From DTU078 sp033808535 (GTDB lineage Bacteria > Bacillota > Clostridia > Oscillospirales > CAG-272), in assembly GCA_033808535.1 (NCBI GenBank), contig JAPXNL010000057.1, positions 1 through 12,708 of the forward strand: DNA of 12,708 nt, written 5' to 3'. Both the position numbers and the translations under genes were made by a program. Shown here piece by piece: positions 6,411-12,708 of the stretch (position 1 is the first letter of the stretch; every line of letters begins with the position of its first letter). Under the pieces are notes generated by a model that had not been told where the DNA came from, ran no database searches, and was given only the letters and a program-made list of their open reading frames with translations.

Positions 6411-6437
6411 CGCGGGCTCGCTGACGGCGCGCCCGCG
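6411..6437 (-). terminator. Possible terminator after the DUF4234 gene
   Basis: CGCGGGC (6411-6417) pairs with GCCCGCG (6431-6437). On the minus strand it is followed by TTTATCTTGTT, a weak U-tract. A second hairpin lies just before it (TCCGC 6445-6449 with GCGGA 6455-6459, flanked by GCG/CGC). Together they may separate the DUF4234 gene from the ABC-F gene, or allow partial readthrough. Confidence 0.5.
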
Positions 6438-6482
6438 AAAGCGCTCCGCATTCGGCGGAACGCAGTTAGTTGAGTATTTGCA

Positions 6483-6848
6483 TCAGGACGAAACTTTTTC
6501 CCAAACGCGGTTGAGTTCACTCTGCATAAGCAGCAGGGAAACCACTGCCAGCCCGAAAATCGGCAGGATTAGTGCGACGGTGGAAATGTCGTTTGGCATG
6601 TTGACGCCCGCGCGCTGCTGCATTTGATAAATCAGCTTTGAATACTTGTAGCACCAGTAGATAAGATACAGGCCGCAGGTGATAATGGTAAGCAGAAGCT
6701 CAAGGCCGGGGCTTATTGACTGATCGCCGGTGAATTGTCTGACTTCGTCGGATATCTGGTAGATAATTACCCATGTGTAAATGCCGCATGTAATGATGCT
6801 AAGAATCAGCACTAATACCGGATTCCTGATTTTCTGGCTGTACTGCAT
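6483..6848 (-). CDS. DUF4234 domain-containing membrane protein
   Basis: 121 aa with three predicted membrane segments: about residues 10-29, 48-68 and 90-108. It shows the DUF4234 signature twice: ILSIITCGIYTW (14-25) and LLTIITCGLYLIYW, each ending a membrane helix, so the protein looks like an internal tandem duplication. The function of DUF4234 is not established. The SD GGAGG lies nine bases upstream of ATG 6848. The gene sits 85 bases after the zinc-ribbon/Cys-rich gene on the same strand, with no clear terminator between, so co-transcription from the promoter at 7626-7654 is likely. The pairing suggests the two proteins may work together at the membrane. Confidence 0.85.
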   Translation of the reverse strand: MQYSQKIRNPVLVLILSIITCGIYTWVIIYQISDEVRQFTGDQSISPGLELLLTIITCGLYLIYWCYKYSKLIYQMQQRAGVNMPNDISTVALILPIFGLAVVSLLLMQSELNRVWEKVSS

Positions 6849-6933
6849 CGGGGAGTTCCTCCGTTTATGTAAAAAATTTTAAAAAGTCCTTATGTAAATA
6901 TCTTTCGCGAAGCAGATATGAGTGTGTTGCAAC

Positions 6934-7554
6934 TCACTGCCCGGCATCGTCTCCGCAGCTGCATCCACAGTCGTCTTCGCCGCACTCACAGCTGCAGTCA
7001 TCTTCACCGGCTGCGTCATCGCAGCAGCATGAGCAATTTGCGTCATCGCAGCAGTCGCTGTCGCCGGTCTCGCAGCAGGCATCATCGCAGCAGTCGCAGG
7101 CATCATCGCAGCAGTCGCAGGCATCATCGCAGCAGTCACAGGCATCGTCGCCGCAGTCGCAGCAGCAGTCGCAGCTTTCGTCCGTATTTTCAGGCTCGGG
7201 CTGCTTTGCGCCGCAGCGCGGGCAAAACGCCATGTCCAGCCCGATCACCGAGCGGCAGGACGCGCAGATGCGCTCATTTTTCAGCTTTGCAAGCTCGTCT
7301 TCGATCCGCGTGATCTCTTCTTTAACATTGTCAATCTTCGGGATCAGCTCGTCATAACTTTCGCCGGAGGGAGCGGTGCCCTTCAGCTCGTCATATTTAA
7401 GCCGGCCAAGTTTTGCAAAAAGCGTGTCAAGCCGCGCCTTTAACATAGCCAGCTTGTATTTCAGCTTTGCAATTTTGGTTATCCTGGTGGCTTCGCGTGC
7501 TGTATAATCGGCGGCTTCGGATACCGTTTTTGATATGGTGTCCCAAAATTCCAT
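6934..7554 (-). CDS. Coiled-coil zinc-ribbon protein with Cys/Asp-rich repeat tail
   Basis: 206 aa in three parts. Residues 1-95 are charged and helical, with heptad-like Leu/Ile spacing (likely coiled coil). Residues 97-114 form a zinc ribbon: CASC, then FCPRCG, so C97, C100, C111 and C114. Residues 128-206 form a tail with 28 cysteines and many Asp/Glu but no Lys or Arg. It contains three exact CDCCDDA heptads (139-159) plus degenerate copies. The first two parts match a common Clostridia family of small zinc-ribbon proteins of unknown role. The tail is metallothionein-like in Cys density and could bind many thiophilic metal ions or act as a redox buffer; this is inference. No signal peptide or membrane segment, so cytoplasmic. 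The SD GGAGGT lies nine bases upstream. Strong promoter at 7626-7654; DUF4234 gene downstream. Confidence 0.85.
   Translation of the reverse strand: MEFWDTISKTVSEAADYTAREATRITKIAKLKYKLAMLKARLDTLFAKLGRLKYDELKGTAPSGESYDELIPKIDNVKEEITRIEDELAKLKNERICASCRSVIGLDMAFCPRCGAKQPEPENTDESCDCCCDCGDDACDCCDDACDCCDDACDCCDDACCETGDSDCCDDANCSCCCDDAAGEDDCSCECGEDDCGCSCGDDAGQ
7079..7162 (-). repeat. 21-bp tandem repeat encoding CDCCDDA heptads
   Basis: Four head-to-tail units at 7079-7099, 7100-7120, 7121-7141 and 7142-7162. The first two are identical, the third differs by one base and the fourth is diverged. Near-identity at DNA level points to recent expansion by slippage or unequal crossover, so copy number may vary between strains. 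Confidence 0.93.
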
Positions 7555-7625
7555 TACTGTGATACCTCCGGTTATAAAATTTGGTATAATACACTTTTAT
7601 ATTAACAAAAAGTCCATACAAATTC

Positions 7626-7654
7626 ATTATATAGCAATCTGAAAATATTGTCAA
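7626..7654 (-). promoter_or_regulatory. Consensus sigma-A promoter of the Cys-rich/DUF4234 genes
   Basis: On the minus strand, TTGACA (7649-7654), 17-bp spacer, TATAAT (7626-7631). Both boxes are perfect consensus, so strong expression is expected unless repressed. The leader would be about 65 nt. It faces away from the equally strong promoter at 7777-7805. Confidence 0.85.
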
Positions 7655-7776
7655 TACAAATTGAAAAATAACCGATCTGGCTTTATACCGCACCGGTTTT
7701 GGCAAATGCACGGAAAGTTTTAAAATTCTTTATTTGATGCAGTTAGGAGCTATATTGAAAATATCAGTAAAAGTCA
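7655..7776. other. Spacer between two divergent consensus promoters
   Basis: About 120 mostly AT-rich bases between the -35 boxes of the Cys-rich gene and the CNNM/CorC gene. No ORF with SD and no clear operator dyad is seen. Shared control by a regulator binding here is possible but not shown. Confidence 0.4.
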
Positions 7777-7805
7777 TTGACAAAACGTGAAGTGGTCGTT
7801 ATAAT
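7777..7805 (+). promoter_or_regulatory. Consensus sigma-A promoter of the CNNM/CorC-type gene
   Basis: TTGACA (7777-7782), 17-bp spacer, TATAAT (7800-7805): both hexamers are perfect. Predicted start near 7812, leaving a leader of about 190 nt before the TTG start codon. Confidence 0.85.
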
Positions 7806-7811
7806 ATATCT

Positions 7812-8000
7812 TGACAAATTACACAAACCGCGCGGCTTGCCGCTTTTTGGTTTGAATATTTATGGTTTGTTCCGGTGCGGCTGTTTCGGCGCGGGTCGGC
7901 TGGCAGTTGGCCGCCGTAAAGATAGACGAGACTTCGGCATATATCCGGTCTCCGCACTTTCCCGACGTCCGGGATGCCACCGTTACAGGAGGAATTTTTT
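7812..8000 (+). promoter_or_regulatory. Long structured 5' leader, candidate riboswitch or attenuator
   Basis: This GC-rich untranslated leader has several pairings visible by eye. CAAACC (7824-7829) can pair with GGTTTG at either 7849-7854 or 7864-7869. A small GCGG/CCGC hairpin (7832-7843) is followed directly by TTTTT. GTGCGG (7875-7880) pairs with CCGCAC (7952-7957), enclosing CGGC/GCCG (7897-7900 with 7910-7913) and GAGAC..CGG / CCG..GTCTC (7928-7952). TCCCG pairs with CGGGA (7960-7974) just before the SD AGGAGG (7987-7992). I do not recognise the M-box, yybP-ykoY, cobalamin or other common class motifs. A role in sensing a cation is inference from the downstream gene family. Confidence 0.5.
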
Positions 8001-9380
8001 TTGCCTGACCGATTGTGGGGTCAACTTCTGCTCCAGTTGGTTCTTATCTCTGTCAACGCATTTTTTGCATCTACGGAAATGGCAGTTATATCGCTCAACG
8101 ACAAAAAGCTGAAAAAGCTTGCGGAGGGAGGCGATAAAAAAGCACTGCGCCTGATGGAGATGGTGGAGCGCCCTGACAATTTTCTTTCCACAATCCAGGT
8201 TGGAATAACGCTGGCAGGATATCTGGGCAGCGCGTTTGCGGCTGATAATTTTGCCGAACCGCTGCGCGACTGGCTGGTTATCGACTTGGGCTTTAAACTC
8301 TTGAGCCCGAATGTGATAAAAGCCGTCGCCGTTATTCTGATAACGCTGATACTTTCGTTTTTTACTCTGGTGCTCGGAGAGCTGGTGCCAAAGCGCATCG
8401 CCATGAAGCGCGCGGAGGTTGTCGCAAGCGCGGCAGTCGGCGTGATCCGCTTTACGGCGGCAATAATGAAGCCCGTGGTCTGGCTGCTTTCCGTGGCAAC
8501 AAACGGACTGTTGCGCCTGCTCGGCTTTGACCCGCACGACGACGAGGAAGAAGTCACCGAGGAAGAGATCCGCCTGATGGTCGATGCGGGTGAGGAGAAG
8601 GGCGCAATCGAGCCGGGCGAAAAAGAGCTTATCGAGAACGTTTTCGAGTTCAACAACCTCACCGCGGCAGACGTCATGACCCACCGCACGGAAATGACCG
8701 CTTTGTGGATCGGCGACACGGAGGAAGAGATCGTTCAGACGATCATTGAAAGCGGATTTTCCCGGTTCCCTGTATATGACAGGGATATTGACGACATCAT
8801 AGGTATTCTTTCGACGCGCAAGTTCTTCCTTAACTTGTACGCAAAAGACAAGAAGCCGCTGCGGGAACTGTTATACACGCCGTATTTTGTGCCCGAAACG
8901 GTGCGGGCCGACACAATGTTTCGCGATATGCAGCAGAAAAAGATACATATCGCGATTGTGCTCGACGAATACGGCGGAACGTCCGGTCTTGTCACGATGG
9001 AGGACCTGCTCGAAACAATCGTCGGTAATATATATGACGAATCCGACCCGCAGATATCTGCAGACGATATAATTGTTCTCGGCGACGGCGAGTGGCGTGT
9101 CATGGGTTCGGTCGAGCTTGAACGGCTTGAGGAAGAACTGGGCATCAACATCATTCTCGAAAACGAGGATGACGAGGACATCGAAACTGTCGGCGGACTG
9201 ATTTTCAGCCGCCTGACTGCCATTCCCGATGACGGGCCGTGCAATGAAATCGTCACAGTCGGCAACCTCGAGTTTACGCTCGAATCTGTTGAGGATCACC
9301 GCGTTGCGTGGGCAAAAATCCGGGTTATCGAGCCCGTCGAAGTTGATTCTGAAGATAAGCAGTCCGAATCTGACAAGTAA
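8001..9380 (+). CDS. CNNM/CorC-HlyC family membrane protein (DUF21-CBS-CorC_HlyC)
   Basis: 459 aa from TTG 8001, chosen because AGGAGG (7987-7992) lies eight bases upstream; an in-frame ATG at 7974 has no SD and would bury that SD in the coding region. Residues about 8-175 form the DUF21/CNNM membrane domain with about four hydrophobic helices, including FFASTEMAVISL and the hallmark GELVPKRIA (126-134). A CBS pair follows (about 225-345) with VMTHRTEM, GFSRFPVYD and VLDEYGGTSGLVTMEDLLE. Residues about 355-445 form the CorC_HlyC domain. The family is linked to Mg2+ (and Co2+) transport or efflux; the hemolysin label is historical. The C-terminal tail is acidic. It is monocistronic, with a consensus promoter, long structured leader and intrinsic terminator. 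Confidence 0.93.
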   Translation: MPDRLWGQLLLQLVLISVNAFFASTEMAVISLNDKKLKKLAEGGDKKALRLMEMVERPDNFLSTIQVGITLAGYLGSAFAADNFAEPLRDWLVIDLGFKLLSPNVIKAVAVILITLILSFFTLVLGELVPKRIAMKRAEVVASAAVGVIRFTAAIMKPVVWLLSVATNGLLRLLGFDPHDDEEEVTEEEIRLMVDAGEEKGAIEPGEKELIENVFEFNNLTAADVMTHRTEMTALWIGDTEEEIVQTIIESGFSRFPVYDRDIDDIIGILSTRKFFLNLYAKDKKPLRELLYTPYFVPETVRADTMFRDMQQKKIHIAIVLDEYGGTSGLVTMEDLLETIVGNIYDESDPQISADDIIVLGDGEWRVMGSVELERLEEELGINIILENEDDEDIETVGGLIFSRLTAIPDDGPCNEIVTVGNLEFTLESVEDHRVAWAKIRVIEPVEVDSEDKQSESDK

Positions 9381-9418
9381 AATAAAAAATACGCACCCTA
9401 AATCATAATACGATATGT

Positions 9419-9450
9419 GCGCCGGAGCAAAACACTCCGGCGCTGTTTTT
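9419..9450 (+). terminator. Intrinsic terminator of the CNNM/CorC-type gene
   Basis: GCGCCGGAG (9419-9427) pairs perfectly with CTCCGGCGC (9435-9443) around a 7-nt loop, followed by TGTTTTT. Confidence 0.92.
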
Positions 9451-9627
9451 GTTATGTGTGATTAAGTACCCGGCACTCACTGTGCCTCCTGCTGCTTTAT
9501 GCTTGTAAATCAATTTTGCTTGCCGGAGCAGCTTCATGGAAAAACGAATTTTGCCACTTATGACATTAAAAATTGTTGAACATATTAAAATATTACAAAT
9601 ACAAAGTTTTATTCTTATCGGTTTTAC
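9451..9627. other. Spacer with minor hairpins, no gene recognised
   Basis: The 358-base gap before the next ORF holds the terminator above, this spacer and the promoter at 9628. Within the spacer, GGCAC (9472-9476) pairs with GTGCC (9482-9486), and GCTGCT near 9491 could pair with AGCAGC near 9527. No promoter or U-tract makes this a convincing small RNA. Confidence 0.4.
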
Positions 9628-9656
9628 TTGATTTTTTTGTAGTTATGTTTTATAAT
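9628..9656 (+). promoter_or_regulatory. Sigma-A promoter of the O-acetylation operon
   Basis: TTGATT (9628-9633), 17-bp spacer, TATAAT (9651-9656). Predicted start near 9663. The leader of about 75 nt includes a small TGTG/CACA hairpin and then the SD GAGGGG (9725-9730). Confidence 0.72.
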
Positions 9657-9738
9657 ATTGCATTGACAGGCTTTGTGTAAAAGCACACATGTCTGTCGAA
9701 TATCGGCAAAACACTTTTTTAAACGAGGGGAAACCGAA

Positions 9739-9792
9739 ATGACGAAAACAGATTCCGCGCAGGGCGCGGCGGGGGTGCGGTATGGACGATAA
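9739..9792 (+). CDS. 17-codon upstream ORF overlapping the AlgX-like gene
   Basis: ATG 9739 has the best-placed SD in this leader (GAGGGG 9725-9730, eight bases upstream). It encodes MTKTDSAQGAAGVRYGR and ends at TAA 9790-9792, overlapping the start of the AlgX-like gene (ATG 9782) by 11 bases in another frame. It may be a leader peptide that couples translation. Alternatively, it marks a frameshift near the G5 run at 9771-9775 (real or a sequencing error), which would make it the true N-terminus of the next protein. Not recognised as a known peptide. Confidence 0.45.
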   Translation: MTKTDSAQGAAGVRYGR

Positions 9793-11323
9793 AAGACCGG
9801 ACCCGAAAACCACAGGTGAAATCATGACGGGCAGCGGTGCGAGTGACAACGGCACCGGGCGTGAAAATATTGCCGCTAAAACAACACCGGCTGAACAGGC
9901 GCCGCAGCAGGCTGCTTTAATCCGCGGTGTTCGCAGAATCTCGGACGCGGTAGCGCTTGGCATATTTGTGTTTCTTGTTTTCCTGCCGATAACGCTGCTG
10001 GCGGCTACCGGCCGCACAAGTTCGCCGCTTTCCTTCGAGTCGGCAGCGCAGATGCCCGAAGCGACATGGAAAAACTATCTTGACGGCAAACTGACCGGAG
10101 GATTTCAGGACTGGTTTTCAAAAAGCTGGCCGCTGCGTTCAACGCTTGTGCTGGCCTATAACCAGTTTGTCTACGATGTGGAAAACCTCGGTGCTTCAGA
10201 TGTTTTTGAAGATGTTGAGGAGCCCGTTGATACAACGCCGGCTGAAACATCCGGATCCGGAGAAACGCAGGAGCCGCAGCCTCAGGAAGGCCCCGAGATA
10301 CTCGAATTCAATCCAATGTATGCCGAAATCAACCGCCTGCGCATGGAGCAGGAGATGATAGAGCCGACAGGTTATAAGGGTACAGATCAGGTTATCATCG
10401 GCAAATCAGGCTACCTGTATGAAAACGGCTATATAAATGAGTATCTGGGATATTCAAGAATGTACCGGCAGGTGACCCGCGAGACGATCGACGAACAGGT
10501 CAGGATGCTGGAATACATACAGGAAAAGCTGGCGGAGCGCGGAACCGCTTTCGTGCTGGTGTTCACGCCCAGCAAGGCATCGCAGTACCCGGACGCCATA
10601 CCCGATTGGTATAAGGCTGCCAACAGCGCACCTGAAAATTATGTGCGCCCGTACACTATGATGATCGAGCGGCTGAAGGAAAGCACCGTCAACTATGTTG
10701 ACTCCGCGACCGTATACAGGGAAGTCGGCCTTCAGGATACTTTCCCGAAAACCGGTATCCACTGGAACAAGCTCGCGGCTTTTGAAACCATGAAAGCCAT
10801 TATAGCGAGTTTCGAAAAGCAGACGGGCAGAACAATCCGTCACCTTGCAGCCGATACGGTTAAAAAATCGAAAAATCCGCCCGGTTTCGGCAACCCGGAG
10901 CAGGATATATTCGGGCTTGTCTACAGCTCGCGTCCCAACGCCAAAAAGATCGTGGACGACTATTACTACTGGCCTGATGTTTATGTTGAAAACGAAGGTG
11001 CTGAACGGATAAACATATTTATTCAGGGCGGCAGCTTCACTCACGATTTCAACACATATTTCCCGATGTTCAAGATATCGAGAAAACTGCGCAGTGTATA
11101 CTACAACAATGATCCAAAGCTGTTTGCCAGCGACGCGACGGTTGACAAGCAGTGGAATAATTATCTGAGCAACACAGATCTGGTCATATTTGAGTGTAAC
11201 GAGCAGTTTGTGCGGGGATTCGGCGGCAATGCTCCCAGATGGGCGCAAGCCGACAAGATCGGTTATGATATCGGGCCTCGTATTTATGAATCGCTGTATA
11301 ATTATCTGCAGCGCAACAGCTGA
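9782..11323 (+). CDS. AlgX/AlgJ-like SGNH (DHHW family) O-acetylation protein
   Basis: 513 aa. It has a cytoplasmic N-terminal tail (1-55), one membrane anchor (about 56-76, GIFVFLVFLPITLL) and an extracytoplasmic domain. AlgX/AlgJ-type proteins transfer acetyl groups to exported polysaccharide using an SGNH-like Ser-His-Asp site. Seen here: GKSGYLYENGY (208-217, typical entry to the domain), VFTPSK (260-265), TGIHWN (324-329, likely catalytic H327) and IQGGSF (414-419, likely nucleophile S418). Two positions differ from the usual DxHW and GDSF: G325 and G417 replace Asp. A Pro/Glu/Thr-rich segment (about 140-172) interrupts the early part. The start has only a weak GGGGGTG four bases upstream. 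It is followed after 12 bases by an MBOAT gene, the classic partner, which supports the role. The target glycan is unknown. Confidence 0.85.
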   Translation: MDDKRPDPKTTGEIMTGSGASDNGTGRENIAAKTTPAEQAPQQAALIRGVRRISDAVALGIFVFLVFLPITLLAATGRTSSPLSFESAAQMPEATWKNYLDGKLTGGFQDWFSKSWPLRSTLVLAYNQFVYDVENLGASDVFEDVEEPVDTTPAETSGSGETQEPQPQEGPEILEFNPMYAEINRLRMEQEMIEPTGYKGTDQVIIGKSGYLYENGYINEYLGYSRMYRQVTRETIDEQVRMLEYIQEKLAERGTAFVLVFTPSKASQYPDAIPDWYKAANSAPENYVRPYTMMIERLKESTVNYVDSATVYREVGLQDTFPKTGIHWNKLAAFETMKAIIASFEKQTGRTIRHLAADTVKKSKNPPGFGNPEQDIFGLVYSSRPNAKKIVDDYYYWPDVYVENEGAERINIFIQGGSFTHDFNTYFPMFKISRKLRSVYYNNDPKLFASDATVDKQWNNYLSNTDLVIFECNEQFVRGFGGNAPRWAQADKIGYDIGPRIYESLYNYLQRNS

Positions 11324-11335
11324 TAAGGTGACGAT

Positions 11336-12708
11336 ATGATATTTTCATCAACACTATTTCTATTCATTTTCCTGCCTGCGACGCTGCTGGTATATTACAT
11401 AATACCTTCAAAATATCTGAAGGCACGCAACATCGCGCTGCTGTGCGCGTCGCTTGTGTTCTATGCCTGGGGTGAGCCGAAAAACATCATCCTTATGCTG
11501 CTTTCGATTGTCTGCAACTATCTCTTTGGCATACTGATGGGGAAATTTGCGGAAAATCAGGGCAAAAAGAGACTGGTTCTTGTTCTGGCGGTGGTCTTCA
11601 ACCTCGGACTGCTCGGGTATTTCAAGTACTGGAACCTGTTCACATTCGGCATGCTGTGGAAGGTCGCACTGCCGATAGGCATCAGCTTTTACACCTTCCA
11701 GATTATGTCGTATGTTATCGACGTATACCGCGGCGAGGTGGCGGTGCAGCGCAGCCCTTTCAAGCTGGGACTCTACTTAACGCTGTTCCCGCAGCTTATC
11801 GCCGGCCCTATAGTGCGTTACGCCGACGTTGAGATAGCGCTCTCGGAGCGTACGACAGATCTGAAAAAGTTTGCGAGCGGTGTCAGACGCTTTATAGTCG
11901 GTGTCTCCAAAAAAGTGCTGATCGCAAACGTCGTCGCGCTTACCGCCGACAATATATTTGCAATGGATACAATAGATCGCCCTGCCGCGACTGCGTGGCT
12001 CGGCGTGATATGCTACGCCCTGCAGATTTACTTCGACTTCTCCGGTTACAGCGACATGGCGATCGGTCTGGGCCGCATGTTCGGCTTTGAATTCCTTGAA
12101 AACTTCGACTATCCGTATATCTCCAGCTCGGTGCGCGAGTTCTGGCGCCGGTGGCATATGTCGCTTTCGACATGGTTCCGCGATTACCTTTACATCCCGC
12201 TGGGCGGAAACCGCCGCGGCACGGCCCGCACATACATCAACCTGATGATTGTGTTTGCCTGCACGGGCTTCTGGCACGGCGCGTCATGGAGCTTCTTGAT
12301 CTGGGGTCTTTACCACGGTGTGTTCCTTGTCGCAGAGCGCGTAGGGTTCGGTCGTGTTCTCGACCGCCTGCCGAAGTTTGTCGGACAAATATACACGCTG
12401 CTTGCCGTACTGTTCGGGTGGGTTCTGTTCCGTGCGGATACATTAGGCGCAGCGTTAACCTATATGGGCGATATGCTCAACTTCGCGGATTTCGGACTGG
12501 CAAACGCCGTGTCCCAGCTTGACAACCTCAAGAGTATAACAATTATAGCCGGTATCATCGGCAGCACTCCGATAATCGCAGCCGCCAAAAAACTGCTTGA
12601 AAAGCGCGGCGAACCCGGTGAAGCGACAGTCTCTGTTCTGTCAACTGCGGCGTGCGCTGTGCTGTTCTGCTTCGCGATTGTCTGCCTGACCGGCTCGGAC
12701 TATAACCC
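11336..12708 (+). CDS. MBOAT family O-acyltransferase (AlgI-like), 3' end missing
   Basis: Partial: 457 codons are present and the gene runs off the right edge. It is a multi-pass membrane protein of the MBOAT family, which moves acetyl groups across the membrane for polysaccharide O-acetylation in AlgI-type systems. Diagnostic stretches are LVFYAWGEPK, LPIGISFYTFQIMSYVIDVYRG, FPQLIAGPIVRY, YFDFSGYSDMAIGLGRMFGF, FWRRWHMSLSTWFRDYLYIPLGG and FWHGASWSFLIWGLYHG. The last holds H314 (conserved active-site His) and H327. ATG 11336 has AAGGTG about five bases upstream and starts 12 bases after the preceding stop, so it is co-transcribed and probably translationally coupled with the AlgX-like gene. 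The two would work as one membrane complex. The missing C-terminal part is expected to be short by family length. Confidence 0.95.
   Translation, partial: MIFSSTLFLFIFLPATLLVYYIIPSKYLKARNIALLCASLVFYAWGEPKNIILMLLSIVCNYLFGILMGKFAENQGKKRLVLVLAVVFNLGLLGYFKYWNLFTFGMLWKVALPIGISFYTFQIMSYVIDVYRGEVAVQRSPFKLGLYLTLFPQLIAGPIVRYADVEIALSERTTDLKKFASGVRRFIVGVSKKVLIANVVALTADNIFAMDTIDRPAATAWLGVICYALQIYFDFSGYSDMAIGLGRMFGFEFLENFDYPYISSSVREFWRRWHMSLSTWFRDYLYIPLGGNRRGTARTYINLMIVFACTGFWHGASWSFLIWGLYHGVFLVAERVGFGRVLDRLPKFVGQIYTLLAVLFGWVLFRADTLGAALTYMGDMLNFADFGLANAVSQLDNLKSITIIAGIIGSTPIIAAAKKLLEKRGEPGEATVSVLSTAACAVLFCFAIVCLTGSDYN

Noticed and set aside
7079..7162. CRISPR array
   Set aside because: The 21-bp units are head-to-tail with no spacers, stay in frame with the coding region and encode CDCCDDA.
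6918..7313. Arg/His/Ser-rich ORF on the plus strand opposite the Cys-rich gene
   Set aside because: Its odd composition is only the complement of the Cys/Asp repeats. The minus-strand gene has an SD, a consensus promoter and a recognisable zinc ribbon.
7812..8000. Known Mg2+ (M-box) or Mn2+ (yybP-ykoY) riboswitch
   Set aside because: The conserved core sequences I associate with these classes could not be found, so I left the leader unassigned.
7777..8112. ORF spanning the CNNM/CorC leader as a separate gene
   Set aside because: Its start lies in the promoter -35, it has no SD, and it overlaps the CNNM/CorC-type gene in another frame.

Overview
The window looks like chromosomal DNA from an anaerobic Clostridia-type Bacillota, perhaps an Oscillospirales relative. 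Pointers are the mixed GC content (AT-rich spacers, GC-richer genes), consensus sigma-A promoters with 17-bp spacers, strong Shine-Dalgarno (SD) sites, TTG starts with good SDs, a DUF4234/zinc-ribbon gene pair, and a secreted protein with a PQTAD-type C-terminal tail. No integrase, transposase, phage gene or CRISPR array is visible, so this reads as ordinary chromosome with a few accessory touches.

Layout, left to right. (1) The start of a class 3 lipase-like gene runs off the left edge on the minus strand. Divergent from it is a nicotinamidase/isochorismatase-family hydrolase with its own strong promoter. (2) A single tRNA-Pro(GGG) has its own promoter, leader hairpin and intrinsic terminator. 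(3) A secreted, C-terminally anchored surface protein with a beta-rich, possibly sugar-binding ectodomain follows. (4) It converges on nrdR (minus); the spacer carries several strong hairpins. (5) A sugar phosphate isomerase/epimerase-type TIM barrel, an ABC-F translation factor, a DUF4234 membrane protein and a zinc-ribbon protein with an extraordinary Cys/Asp-rich tail are all on the minus strand. (6) Divergent from the Cys-rich gene is a CNNM/CorC-type membrane protein, a family linked to divalent-cation transport. It is preceded by a consensus promoter and a roughly 190-nt GC-rich leader that looks structured. (7) At the right is a polysaccharide O-acetylation pair: an AlgX/AlgJ-like SGNH/DHHW protein followed 12 nt later by an MBOAT (AlgI-like) acyltransferase that runs off the window.

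How the parts may work together. The last two genes form an envelope O-acetylation module, with the MBOAT moving acetyl groups across the membrane and the SGNH protein placing them on a glycan. The Cys-rich protein, its DUF4234 neighbour and the divergent CNNM protein could form a metal-handling locus, but this is inference from composition and position only. Three genes (surface protein, ABC-F, AlgX-like) have short upstream ORFs overlapping their start codons, which suggests translational coupling or leader-peptide control.

The best candidates for something undescribed are the (CDCCDDA)n protein at 6934-7554 and the leader RNA at about 7812-8000.
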